From assembly GCA_029237695.1 (NCBI GenBank), contig CM055279.1:23749919-23813918 (forward strand): 64,000 nt of DNA, written 5' to 3'. Of the stretch, positions 31,541 through 42,812 are shown one piece after another. Position 1 is the stretch's first letter; every line of letters begins with the position of its first letter. Made by a program: the position numbers and the translations under genes. This DNA is from Conchocele bisecta (lineage: Eukaryota; Mollusca; Bivalvia; Lucinida; Thyasiridae). A model generated the notes under the pieces. It made no database searches and had not been told where the DNA came from. It worked only from the letters and a program-made list of their open reading frames with translations.

Positions 31541-33074
31541 GTGGTATCAAAGTCAAGAAGCTCATTTATAACGTGTGGCGGCTCAGACACCTCAAAACTG
31601 TTACTTTCCAGTCTATAGCTGTCAGCAGTATTCTATGTAATGCCTGAACTTCATTATTGTATTGAAATTACTTTTCTGAAGACAATAATATGAAGTGTTA
31701 AAATGTAATGTCAAGATTAACAACCTACTGAAAGTGAGTTATTCGTTCGTCATACATAACTCGTATTTAAGTAAACCATTCCGTACATACGAAACATTTC
31801 CATGTCAATTTGAAATATGTTATACAATGAATTGTTCCTATAGCACAGACAGTATTCTGCCGATTGCATTCACACTTGGGACATGATATTATTATGTAAC
31901 CGCCGTTTTTACTTTCTGGTTCTCTGTTATGACACTATTTTATTCCACCAATCAGTGTTTACGCAGTGCCAATCACCATAAAATTGTGTCATCGGGCATT
32001 TACGACCAAAGCATATAATCGTGCATCGCGCAGTCTGATCGGGGTTTGCACTGTTTTATACCCGTCATTATTCTAACAAACAGCATGTCAGGCTGCAAAA
32101 GTGCGCTAAGATAATTATGGATTAATTCGTTTGATTCCGAAAGCATTAAGGACCAACTATATACCTGATCATCGCTTGATTCAAAGATAATTGCTTCGTC
32201 AATGGGAAGGAATATATGTATAACATATTTTGTGAATATTACTGTATTCTATACGGCACATGGGGTGGCCAAGTCGGCCATCTTTGTGTGTTCCAGCCAT
32301 CAGCCAGTTTCACCTGTTCTGCCGTTTGACAAAGAACTCAAAAAGTGAAGTAGAACATATGATATAATGTCGCTAATCACATGTAGAAAAGTCAGGGGAA
32401 CGGACTCCTTTCAATTATATTACACGAAACTGTCAAGTATGTCAGTTTTTAACAACATGAACCACCATTATAAAAAGCTTCATACACAGCAAATCGCACA
32501 TCTCCTTTACCTGGCAAACCACACAACACATTCAATATATACCCACTACTGTACTATGTTATTAGCTATCAAAGCCAGTGACAAGTAAGCAGTTACCTGA
32601 GTGTATTGTCCCTGGTGTCTACTCACCTACTATGCGAAAAATATGGCTTTACCTATGGGTAACGCGCACACTAACATCAGATTGGAACGTTTACACGTTG
32701 AATTTTATTTTGAGATTGATGGGAGAAATGCTCAGATATCTAGTTTTTTGTATAGTTTACTGGCATAATATTTATAGCTTGCCGTTATCATATCTGTATA
32801 TTATGTATTGCACCATCTTGTTTGGTTTACTGTCATATTAGTAGCTGTATGTGTCAAACACACGAAGTGATGAAACTGTACGATGGTTTGTACATACAAA
32901 GATGGCGGAAATGGCAACTCAATGTACCATATAGTATACAGTAACGAGACAATATTCACATACAACTGTATGTTACATTAATATATCACATCACTGTGAT
33001 GAATAAATTATCATTGAAGTCAAGTGTATCTATCTATTACCTAATTCCTTAATTATAATTATGTGATTGAATGC
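31541..33074. other. Unannotated stretch, 1.5 kb
   Basis: Open frames up to 87 codons have no recognisable domain or splice context. About 32030-32110 (CAGTCTGATCGGGGTTTGCA, ATGTCAGGCTGCAAAAGTG) is a family H fragment. Confidence 0.35.
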
Positions 33075-33137
33075 TGAGCACCGTACCTCCAGGTGAGACT
33101 GCGCATGCGCAGTTTCACCTGGATGCTACGGTGATCA
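33075..33137. repeat. Hairpin
   Basis: TGAGCACCGTACCTCCAGGT and CACCTGGATGCTACGGTGATCA flank the palindrome ACTGCGCATGCGCAGT. Confidence 0.6.
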
Positions 33138-33227
33138 CAAATGTCGTGAGCCTCTTAGTGTATAGAAAATAGAAAATTGTTCCCACAAGCGTGTTATTTC
33201 TTGAAACTGGGCCGTATAGGAATAGGG

Positions 33228-33280
33228 GCGGTTTGGAACAGGGCCGTTTTGGAACAAGGCCGTTTTGACCTATGGTCGAA
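33228..33280 (+). repeat. 17-bp tandem repeat, 3 units
   Basis: GGCCGTTTTGGAACAAG and two variants in a row. Confidence 0.55.
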
Positions 33281-33779
33281 TTAAGTTATTTTCCTTCGCC
33301 AGCTGCATCTCGATTTGCACGGAAGTCGAAAGAAATCTAGAGAAATATACTATTTTTTCCAAATGTCTAAGTTAGAAAGAGGCAGATAATCCATGACGCG
33401 GAGGCCCAATCAAAAGTCGAAATTATTGTTGTGTATCTACACACCATACGGGAGTTGTACAATGTAGCAATACCTCTCTAAACTTATCAACGTTGATTGG
33501 TTTCGGATTGATCTGTTAATGATTACAAAGTAAACTCCCGAGTGCCCTAACTTATAATATAACTTCTCTAACCCTGACACCTAAATACACAGTCTGTTCC
33601 ATTTCGATGGGTTTCGAATTCATCTGTTCGTGATTGCAAAGCTCATACACATGTATTGGAGTGCTTCTATACAGTGGAACCTCTCTAAACCGGACGCCAA
33701 GAAACATATGTGATTATATTTGTCTTGGGTATATCAGGCTGATCTGGATCTACACTGGTCGCAGAACCCATAAGCTCCA
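33281..33779. other. Mostly unannotated; family D and H fragments
   Basis: A single family D arm (TACAGTGGAACCTCTCTAAA) is at about 33672. A family H fragment (GATCTGGATCTACACTGGTC) is at about 33740. Confidence 0.4.
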
Positions 33780-34021
33780 GGGGGCCGTTTCACTAAACTT
33801 CGTACGACTAAAATGTTCGTAAGTGTAAAATTATGATTGTCTGTAAATTTCACATTAACAATGTTTTCTTGTAAATAATTAATAGATTTACATGTATTGA
33901 GCATAGGCTGCATATGCAGCCCATGCTCAATAAATGTAAATCCATCAATTGAAATTTACAGACGATCTTAATTTTGCACTTACGAACAATTTAGTCGTAA
34001 GAAGTTTAGTGAAACGGGCCA
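33780..34021. mobile_element. Family G MITE
   Basis: 242-bp copy, GGGGGCCGTTTCACTAAACT to GTTTAGTGAAACGGGCC, with the central GGCTGCATATGCAGCC palindrome. Confidence 0.75.
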
Positions 34022-34565
34022 CAGTTCTCTAGTCACAGCCACATATAAGGGGTTCGGATTCACCAATTCGAGATTGCAAAGCACGCGCAGGTGTATTCGA
34101 CTGCATATACTTGAATTAAAGTAGCAGCCCTCTAAAGAGAGCACCTGCTGAAAACATATTTGTAAGTAATTTCCAATAAGGTTAGAGGATACAAAATGGC
34201 GCGGCAGAAGTAGTCCGGTATAAAAAGAATAGTGCGGGCGTTTTGATGTCACAGACACAGTTTGTTTGCAAATATTGATCATTTTGGGGTGCTTTTAACA
34301 CCCGTTTTCAGCATATTTGTAGCATTTAAAAGAAAACACTGAACCTGTTGGTCACGTGATGTAAACAGAGTTTCCGTGGCCAAAAGATGTAAGCAATATT
34401 GGGGGATATGACGATGTTGGATTATTCTTTCTTAGGAGTAAGTGAAGCTATTGTTTAATTAATGCAGAACCAGTACAGACTGGCTGCAGGTCATGTACAA
34501 GTAGGTCACACAGTATCCATACGAATAGTGAAAGTAGGAGAGACTGGCCTTATTGGATGGCATTT
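34022..34565. other. Unannotated stretch
   Basis: Begins with an H-like TCACAGCCACATATAAGG. A 100-codon minus-strand frame reaching into the G copy is not convincing. Nothing else recognised. Confidence 0.35.
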
Positions 34566-35018
34566 GGTTAACCCTTTCAACGCGAAAGCCCGCTATATCG
34601 GTTTACGGTTAACCCTTTGAACCGGAAAGCCCGCTATATCGGTTTATGCAAACAGTGCAGATCCAGATGAGCCGGCTCGTAACGAACCGTCTCATCAGGA
34701 TCTGCACTTTTTGAAAGTACTTTTCATATTTTTGAAAACAAAATACACCCCCTTTTCATAAATGGACTAGTCTGATAATTATTTTGTGACAATTGGATTG
34801 GTTGCACAATTAACATGTCACAATCCATTCCAGTTACTTAGGGGTGAAAGGGTTACATTATGCACTTTTTGAAAGTACTTTTCATATTTTTGAAAACAAA
34901 ATACACCCCCTTTTCATAAATGGACTAGTCTGATAATTATTTTGTGACAATTGGATTGGTTGCACAATTAACATGTCACAATCCATTCCAGTTACTTAGG
35001 GGTGAAAGGGTTACATTA
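34566..35018 (-). mobile_element. Family E MITE, reverse, with a 158-bp tandem duplication
   Basis: The element starts GTTAACCCTTTGAACC at 34608. Its terminal 158 bases (TGCACTTTTTGAAAGTAC to GGTGAAAGGGTTACATTA) are present twice in a row, at 34703-34860 and 34861-35018, almost identical. An extra copy of the left end (TTAACCCTTTCAACGCG) precedes it at 34567. Confidence 0.65.
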
Positions 35019-35070
35019 TATAGTAAAACTATTTGGTGTGGTCTAACCATAACCTCTGAACTACTTGCGG

Positions 35071-35114
35071 GAAGTAACTCTGTAGAATACTTATATTCTG
35101 CAGAGTTACTTCCC
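35071..35114. repeat. Hairpin
   Basis: GGAAGTAACTCTGTAGAATA and TATTCTGCAGAGTTACTTCC. Confidence 0.6.
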
Positions 35115-35152
35115 ACAACTACCTCCGAACAGAAGCACATAATTATTCTACC

Positions 35153-35258
35153 TACAGTCGGGTCAGCGTGTAAGTGCACACACGAACGAACACGACAGGT
35201 TGGTTCCAACATGTCGTGTTCGTTCGTGTGTGCACTTACACGCTGACCCCACTGTATT
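35153..35258. mobile_element. Family P palindrome, shorter copy
   Basis: GTCGGGTCAGCGTGTAAGTG to CACTTACACGCTGACCCCAC around GGTTGGTTCCAAC. It lacks the outer GTAATACGTATGC arms of the 3606 copy. Confidence 0.65.
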
Positions 35259-35403
35259 ACATGTATTAAGAAATAGTAAAGTCTGTTTCGCTAAATTTCG
35301 TGATACAAAGTGCAGCACAGGCTCGTTCGACGTCATGACGTCCAGCTCATAACATCCGGTTATTGCAAGTGCAATTTCACTCCCATACAGGCACATTCCC
35401 GTC

Positions 35404-35650
35404 TGTATATGTGGCTGTGACTGGAGAAATGGGGTTATGGGTTCTGCAACTAGTGTATACTTTGATTAGCCTGTGCGTCCTCGCAGTCTGATTCGCATCT
35501 GCACTGTTCGCCATTCAGTCAATGCAATCCCATAATGTTTCTAATGTACAGTTTTGATCCATATCAGGCTTCAAGAATGCACTTGAAGATCATAAGTTCG
35601 AATATTCACCAACGCCATAAGCCCAGTTTCTCCAGTCACAGCCGCATATG
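35404..35650 (+). mobile_element. Family H element, complete
   Basis: TGTATATGTGGCTGTGACTG to CCAGTCACAGCCGCATATG, 247 bp, with inner CTGCACTGTTCGCCATTC. Confidence 0.65.
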
Positions 35651-36063
35651 CCCTTGATCTCAAACTGACATAAACCACAAACAAACAACCAATCACATTT
35701 TCCAGATTGGTCACGTGGTGCTAGACAACAACGAAATGGTACACGAATGTCAGGGCGAGCCTCAGATGAAGGATGTGGGTAAATATGTCTACCTTGCTTG
35801 AATTCATAATGGAAAGGCCCATTCAACGCATCGCGTTTATATTCCAATCATATTAATTAGCCTCACGTGACGTCGAGCGACGCTGTTGACGTCATAAAAC
35901 TCCGTGACGTTGTCAATGAATCCTTTTAAGCATTTGTAGCAAATTTATATCCTGTCTTGGATATTCATACAGTTATATTAACACTGTATCACCCACCATA
36001 TAAATAGCATACCCGAAGAAACCCATTTACATTTACATTTACAAACCCATGTAAGCCAAAATC
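35651..36063. other. Unannotated stretch
   Basis: Nothing recognised. Confidence 0.35.
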
Positions 36064-36283
36064 TAGACTAAAATGTTCGTAAGTGCAAATTTAGGATCGT
36101 CTGGAAATTTCAATTGATGGATTTACATTTATTGAGCATAGGCTGCACAAGCAGCATATCTTCAATAAATGTAAATCCAATAATTGTTTACAAGAATATA
36201 TTGTTAATGTGAAATTTACAGACTATAATAATATTGCACTTATGAACATTTTAGTCGGACGAAGTTTATTGAAACCGGTCCCA
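36064..36283. mobile_element. Family G MITE, left end lost
   Basis: It starts inside the left arm at TAGACTAAAATGTTCGTAAG. The centre is altered to GGCTGCACAAGCAGC and the right end to TTTATTGAAACCGGTCCC. Confidence 0.6.
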
Positions 36284-36362
36284 GGCAAGAGTACAACAGT
36301 GATCAAAGTATTCAACAGATAGTGAGGTGCACTCTAAGACTAGCGGTGTTAGGTCCGCTTTT

Positions 36363-36696
36363 TACGGAGCCCCGCAGTGGACGGTATACTTTTTTTTATT
36401 AATTCGTTACCACGAACTAACAATTCGTTCCCTCAAAATAACAATTCGTTCCCATGAAATAACAGTTCGTTCCCTCAATTTAACAATTCGTTCCCACGAA
36501 GTAACAATTCGTTCCCTCAATTTAACAAGTCGTTCCCTTGAATTAACAATTAACAATTCGTGGACATTCAAGGGAAAGAATTGTTAAATTGAGGGAACGA
36601 ATTGTTATTACGTGGGAACGAATTGTTATATCGTGGGAACGAATTGTTAATTCAAGGGAACGAATTGTTATATTGAGGGAATTGTTAAATTGAGCA
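36363..36696. mobile_element. Family K hairpin, right end lost
   Basis: The left end TACGGAGCCCCGCAGTGGAC is followed by 20-bp units in both orientations (switch at about 36555). The right terminal repeat is missing. Confidence 0.65.
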
Positions 36697-37722
36697 AAAT
36701 GTCATTCCAGTATTTCCCCATGAACATCTGCAGTTGACATAGATATTTGTCCATGTTTTGGTCATTATGATCAACTTTTGTTTAATCTGGCCAATACGGC
36801 TACTCGATGGATGAATGCGATCATGCGATCAGCGTAGCGCCTGATCAGAATGCGCGGATGCGCATCCTGATCTGGGGCTACGCTGGTTGCATACGTAAAT
36901 CCACTTTTATCAGCCGGCGGCCCAAGTACGAATACAATTATCACGCATGATTATGCCTGATGGAGCAAATAAAAAAAATTCGTTCCACGCCAGCTACTAT
37001 GTAACCTATCATCTGCAAACAAACATACCTATTTAATGTAGGCAGTGTGTATTCAGCGGATACAGCAAGCTAAACCATAAAAGCAAGTTAGCTCAAGCTC
37101 AGCCGAATTGTTTACATGCCCCTGTCTTCTTTTGGCGGCTTGCCTTGGAGATGTCTGGATGCGGCAACTCTTTCGACGAGAATATTACGTGTTTTTACCT
37201 ACTATATAACGTAAACTTGTGTGTCAGGTGCCGCCAGGGGGGAATTGGTTCTACATGTGACCTGTTTCGCCTATGCATCACTGGTGCCAGGTTCTACCCA
37301 GTTACCCCCTCACTTTTTACCGGGACACTGCGCGATATTACAGGACCGTATTGGACCAAAGCAGTGTTCCATTTCGACACACATACAATGTATATACACA
37401 TATATCAGCCTTTCACCAATATACCCAGATGGCATAATGTATGTGCACGCGGAGGACGACGCAGATGACGACGGAAAAAGCAGCGACTATAGTTTGTCCT
37501 GCTGCTAATGCAGACGCAACAATAGTTCTGAGTACATAACTCCAATTAAATTACATTACATTGCATTACATAAACGTTATAATGGAGTAGTATATATTTA
37601 CAAATTCAAGTTTGAAGAGTTCTTTGTTTACTTTCTACTTCGTGGAGAGTGACCTAAGAATTTTGCTAATATACACGTTATTAGGTGAATTTATGATAAT
37701 AGTTTTGTCTCATATTGCAGTA
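36697..37722. other. Mostly unannotated, 1 kb
   Basis: About 36825-36920 carries the H-like hairpin CTGATCAGAATGCGCGGATG and CATCCTGATCTGGGGCTACG. Two overlapping plus-strand frames of about 100 codons (37145-37508) have no recognisable domain and are not called. Confidence 0.35.
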
Positions 37723-38009
37723 TTATCCCGTGCCGTGAAACACGGTGCCGTGAAACATTTTTGATATCCTGTCAATACGACCTAATCACTGCATATGAAT
37801 ATGTGCGGTGGCTGTTGTTATTTTGTCTTCATTTTAAAGCTATTTGTAGCTGTTGACGAGATAAATAGAATAGTAGGTTACCGCCGTGAAGGGGAAAATA
37901 TCTGGCGCGGCACGGAAACGGGATGTGCTCGGCAGAGCCTCGTCCTTCCGTTTCCTAAGTCTTGCCAGATATGTTTTCCCATTCACGGCACTAACCTACT
38001 ATTGTCTAT
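37723..38009 (-). mobile_element. B+A pair, reverse, module B shortened
   Basis: TTATCCCG joins directly to TGCCGTGAAACACGGTGCCG, so the CAACACAGTGCG segment of B is deleted. A is complete. Confidence 0.65.
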
Positions 38010-38189
38010 TTTCCTCACACTAATAGCAAATAATGAACGTCAATTGCCTGCAGATTATTTTTATATTTTAGTGCGCGGAATGGAAACGTTATTTCGCAAA
38101 TTTATACCGTTGACCGTAGTGTAGCGATTTAGTGCAACCTATATTGCATATAAAGCGGAAAACGCAGCTAGCGCAACACTAACTAGTCC

Positions 38190-38494
38190 GTAGCCTATTT
38201 CACCAACATTGCAAAGTATACGTTTCTAGCAAAGTATACTTTGAGGGAGACATTTTCAATTTAAGGATATATTTATTAATGTTTATTATACTGAATTTAT
38301 TACATTATCACAGCCAAAATGGCTGTGATAATGTAATAAATTCAATATAATAATTATGTATACGTTTCATCATCAACTATATGCAGTTGTTAGTTCTGTA
38401 TGAAATAATGCATTTCGAGAAAAATAACTGATTACTCCCTCAAAGTATACTTTGCTAGAAAAGTCTACTTTGCAATGTTGGTGAAATCGGCTAC
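38190..38494 (-). mobile_element. Family J MITE, reverse
   Basis: 305-bp copy, GTAGCCTATTTCACCAACAT to TTGGTGAAATCGGCTAC, with the palindrome CACAGCCAAAATGGCTGTG intact. Confidence 0.75.
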
Positions 38495-39011
38495 TGGTGT
38501 TCTATATATATTTACCTTTTCACACGACCCCATCAACATAAGCGCATCATGCATGATGAGCAATTAAATCGCAATGATGGCTATCACGGTAAATCTCCAT
38601 ACTTATCACGGTAAGCGGACTAGGACACAGGAATATAGGCATTATTGGACATTTATATCACTATTTCAGTACAATTTGCCAATAATGATTTTACACATTT
38701 ACGTTGACATTTTCAAATAGGCATTTTTTAATTACCAGAAACATTCATTGCAACCGAAATAAGGCGTGAAAGCAACGTATGTCAATGCGTTTATATGTGT
38801 ACACTGCATAACTTCATGTATAATAATAAGACATAATTATATTCTCATGATTCTTGAATATTTTCATAACCTATAGCTGCATTTATGCGTACACATCGTA
38901 GATATTGGTTGTGACTTACACCAAACAAACTGAATACACGGAAACTGGAAAAGGTGGCAATTCGGATTTGTTGTTTGAAACTGTTTGTGACTGACGTTGC
39001 GAGTTATAGTG
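38495..39011 (+). other. Upstream region of the P450 gene
   Basis: No repeat and no convincing core promoter was found. An in-frame stop (TGA at 38988-38990) lies 21 bases before the start codon. A weak acceptor-like TTATAG precedes the ATG, so an upstream exon cannot be excluded. Confidence 0.35.
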
Positions 39012-42000
39012 ATGGAGAAAGAAAAAGTAGAGAAAGATGAATGCTACAAGGTTATCCCGCGTCCACGCGGATCCTTTTGCATTGGAAATTTATTTCAAGT
39101 AAATCCCGCGACAATCCACGTCGACCTGTACAACCTGATGATTGAGTACGGCGAGATATTCAACCTAAACATGTTAGGGGAGAACATCGTATTTCTGAAC
39201 TCGGCAGACCTGTGTAGACAGGCATTCACCAAGCAGGAGCTGCATGGACGTCCCGATATATTCTATGCGCTATATTTGCTGTATGGCAAGAAGTGTATAT
39301 CCAATGCTGAATGGACAGAAACAACGATCGGGCTCAGGAAAATGAAGCTGGCATTGATGCAGACACATTCGGAGATGATGAAATCGCTAGATCCTCTATT
39401 CCAGGAAGAGTTAAATAGATTCACGACGAGTCTAAGCGACACTGCTGGCACACTTACAAATATAAACGAACTGATCAAAGTTAGTATTGGCAACACGCTG
39501 AGTATTGCTCTAAACGGGACGAAACCCACTCCTGAGAAGACGCAGAAAATAATCGATTTCGACATCGAGGCTCTGTTCAAGGACGGACTGGTGGTCAAAC
39601 TCACGAAGTTGCCAATACTAAGACACCTACCTGGTCGGGCGGGCTCGGTGTACCGGGAATTGGTTCGCACAAGAGACGAGATGCTAGAAGCGTTCGTCGA
39701 TGGGGAGAAGCCCTCATGCACGAGCAGCGACGAAGGTCATGGATATGTCCAGCATATGCTGGCTTTTATCGAAGACGAGAAGGCGAAGAATAACGATGAA
39801 ATCCGTCTGACGGACGACCACGTCCGAGGGTTGATTACCGATTTCCTGGCTGGATCGTTTGGACCAATCGTGGTGAATCTATGCATGGCGTTTCTCTTAC
39901 TGATGAAGCACCCAGCGATTCAGACCCGGATGCAGCTAGAAATAGATGGCGTTTTGGCGGGTCGTGAACCGACGCATGAAGATCGGCCTCGCCTGCATCT
40001 CACGCAGGCCGTCATCCTTGAATCGTTCAGGTAGGTGTGTCGAGCTACACCACCGCCAGCGCTAATATGGCCATTATTTGTAACGCCTTTTATTTCAAAA
40101 TACTTGAATACTGAGCTTGAAACCAATCAGTTTGATTAGCTGAGCCTGCGCTGTGCTACAGCTCAGACTCAGCCAATTAAACTGCTTGATTGCGAGTTGA
40201 AATTGGCAATTAGAAACGTTACCATCTGGGCAACATTAACGCATGCGGTTGTGTGCATGTTTGTTCCGTTTTCTGCCGACATACTTTTGGCTATTAAGCT
40301 TATTATATCTAAAACATATTTAAATGTAAGTACTTGTTCATCAATAATATAAAGTCACTCTCTTCATTTTTATTGGATAAAAGTCCCTTAAATATTGATT
40401 GAATTGCGTAAACAATTCTATGGGAATTTATCATGGAGAAAAAAGGAGCTTGAGCGCGATGAGGAGGGCTAAAAACGATTGTTTCTGAAATTGACTCCAA
40501 AACCTAGATCGGTTAGAAATGATGTAACTAAGAAAACAAAAGTTAGATTTCGAAAATCGATCCACGAATTTCAAATTATTTTCAAATTTCTCATCGAGAA
40601 ATAATTAAACTACAAAATGTGTTCATAAAACACTATTCACCATTTATGAACATTTCCTACTGTTTTCAATACATAGTGTACATTATGTAGAGCTGGTTTT
40701 TGTAACCCCCCGGTTTTTGTAAACCCCGTTAACAAAAACCTGGGGTAACAAAAACCGTTGACGTACGCGCCGGTTTTTGTAAACCCCCGGTTTTTGTAAC
40801 CCCAAATATTAATATTGCGATACATGAAATATGATTGCTTCAGTCTTTAAATAAAGTATGTTTGGGCCCGGTCCGACGTTCCGAGTTCGATACTCAAATC
40901 GTTTTTCCCAATGTTTTCTACACTATAGCCGAGTGACAGAAAATGTAATAGACTTTTCACGGCATAGGGTTAACAAAAACTGGGGGTAACAAAAAACCGT
41001 TGACGTACGCGCCGGTTTTTGTAAACCCCCGGTTTGTGTAACCCCAAATATTAATATTGCGATACATGAAGTATGATTGCTTCAAACCTTAAATAAAGTA
41101 TGTTTGTGCCTGGCCCGACGTTCCGAGTTCGATACTCAAGCCTTTGGGCGTTGGTCGAGCGCAAATTTAACTCTGTCGTTTTGCCAATTTTTTATACATT
41201 ATAGCCGAGTGACAGAAAATGTAATAGACTTTTCACGGCATAGGGTTAACAAAAACCGGGGGTTACAAAAATCGTTGACGTACGCGCCGGATTTTGTAAA
41301 CCCCCGGTTTCTGTAACCCCAACTATTAAGATTGCGATACATGAAATGTGATTGCTTCAATCTTTAAATAAAGTATGTTTGGGCCCGGTCCGACGTTCCG
41401 AGTTCGATACTCAAGCCGTTGGGCGGTGGCCGAGCGCAAATTTAACTCTGTCGTATATATACATGTGCCACAGGACGCCGCAGCAATCAATGTCATAAAC
41501 CATTTCCATACGTGATTCCGATTCACAGGGATAAACATTTACTTTTGTTTAATTTCTTTTTTCTTTACGAAACTATATGTTGTTACCACTCATTGGAACC
41601 GTCTTGGTGAGAGATGAGAAAAATAACGTTCAAAATGGTGAATCCGCAGCGTGAAATGGATTAATTGCATTCATTGACCTGATCAGTATGTAGGATTGTA
41701 TGGTGGTCGCCAGACCGGACAAGTGAGTTTCTCCACATACTCCGGTTTCCTTCCACATTAAGGACCGCCATTACGCTTTCATCTGTGCGAACGAAAGATT
41801 GTATATATGTGCTCTCGCCCTTGTTTGTAATCGTTGTAGAATACATGTTTAAATTTCAATGAATTAATTAATCATAGATAAATGATGATACATTCTCTTT
41901 CCCAGGTATGGATCGATGATCCCCATTACAATCGGCCACCTAGCGACAACCGACGTCGAAGTTGACGGTTATATCATCCCCCATGGCACCCAGGTGTTCG

Positions 42001-42341
42001 GGAACCTATTCGGGATACACCACGACGCTGCGGTATGGGGCGACCCGTTTGCCTTCCGCCCCGAGCGATTCCTAGACGCGGACGGTACACTAATCCCAGC
42101 TGATCATCCTCTCCGTATGTCCGTGATCCCGTTTAGCGCCGGAGTACGAACCTGCACGGGGCGAGACTTCGCACTTTCACGACTCTTCCTGTACGTGACG
42201 TCAGTGCTTCAGAAGTTTGATCTGCGTGAATCAGATGCGAAGCGTCTGCCTGATCCCGAGCCACGTGACTGGAAGTTCTGTGCTGTACTGGAGATTCCTG
42301 ATATCATGTGTATTCTGCGAAAGAGAGACGAGAGTCAGTAA
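39012..42341 (+). CDS. Cytochrome P450, two exons (484 aa)
   Basis: Exon 1 is 39012-40030 and exon 2 is 41906-42341. They join in phase 2 inside the arginine of the K-helix ExxR (donor CAG/GTAGGT, acceptor TTTCCCAG/G), giving 484 codons plus TAA. Visible motifs: proline-rich hinge (PRPRG, 16-20); ExxR at 337-340; PERF at 392-395; heme loop FSAGVRTCTGRDFA at 416-429 with thiolate Cys423. The I helix reads AGSFGP (280-285) where the family usually has (A/G)Gx(D/E)T(T/S), so the acid and threonine of the oxygen-activation pair are Phe and Gly. The C-helix WxxxR is also absent (Trp101, Thr105). There is no N-terminal hydrophobic anchor. Overall it resembles clan 2 animal P450s; the exact family and substrate are unknown. 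Length is normal for the family. Confidence 0.88.
40690..41430 (+). repeat. Tandem repeat of about 240-275 bp, about 2.5 units
   Basis: CGTTGACGTACGCGCCGG recurs at about 40755, 40997 and 41272. Around it are CGGTTTTTGTAAACCCCCGG, then AATATTGCGATACATGAA and GACGTTCCGAGTTCGATACT. GTTAACAAAAAC and GTTTTTGTAAC make local hairpins. The GAGTTCGATAC resembles a B box, but no A box was seen. Confidence 0.6.
41680..41850 (-). repeat. SINE-like repeat, reverse copy
   Basis: Reverse of the 30138 repeat: TACTCCGGTTTCCTTCCACA, TTCATCTGTGCGAACGAAAG and CTTGTTTGTAATCGTTGTAG in the matching order. Confidence 0.5.
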
Positions 42342-42359
42342 TTTGTCATTGATCCATAA

Positions 42360-42365
42360 AATAAA
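42360..42365 (+). terminator. Polyadenylation signal of the P450
   Basis: AATAAA begins 19 bases after the stop codon and is followed closely by a module A insertion. Such a short 3' UTR is possible; another signal downstream may be used. Confidence 0.4.
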
Positions 42366-42369
42366 TAAA

Positions 42370-42463
42370 TAGAGAATAGTAGGTTAGTGCCGTGAATAGG
42401 AAAAATATCTGGCAAGGCTTTGTAAATGGGATGGGCGAGGCTCTGCCGTGCCGCGCCAGATAT
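42370..42463 (+). mobile_element. Module A, truncated, at the P450 3' end
   Basis: AGAGAATAGTAGGTTAGTGC to CGTGCCGCGCCAGATATGCC. Most of the left and inner arms are kept; the right outer arm and module B are gone. Confidence 0.6.
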
Positions 42464-42812
42464 GCCGAACTATCAAGTCTCCAGCTATTGCGGCTTAACA
42501 TGTTTTACTTCGTACGAGAGACTTGATGGACGGACTGACGGACGTATGGAAAACCGTGATGAAAACAATATACCCATTTTTATTCTCTCAAAGAGTGTGT
42601 AAAAAAGCACTCAATGCCCAGCTATGTTTCCGGCAGATTGTGATATAATATTGATGTCCAGGAGAAATTTCTGTATTGCCATACCCTCCCCCCCCCCTCC
42701 CCCTCCCCCACCTCCGCCCCGACACGGCTGCGTTCCAATAAGTGAATCGGTCAAGACGTGTTCGTTGTGATTACGGAGAATCGGCTTACTTCGCCTTTGT
42801 TTCGTATTGCAA
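42464..42812. other. Unannotated, with a C-rich tract
   Basis: A pyrimidine tract of C runs broken by T lies at about 42685-42720; its complement is G-rich and could form a quadruplex. Nothing else recognised. Confidence 0.45.

Larger units (their letters stand above)
40031..41905 (+). other. P450 intron
   Basis: A 1,875-bp GT-AG intron. It holds the inverse of the 18231 repeat (40035-40130), a block shared with the 30957 element (about 40400-40570), the tandem repeat at 40690-41430 and a reversed SINE-like repeat (41680-41850). Confidence 0.85.

Noticed and set aside
37145..37508. Two overlapping plus-strand frames of about 100 codons
   Set aside because: No homology I recognise, no splice or codon evidence, and two competing frames.
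39263..39721. 152-codon minus-strand frame
   Set aside because: Shadow of P450 exon 1, which has clear family motifs on the plus strand.
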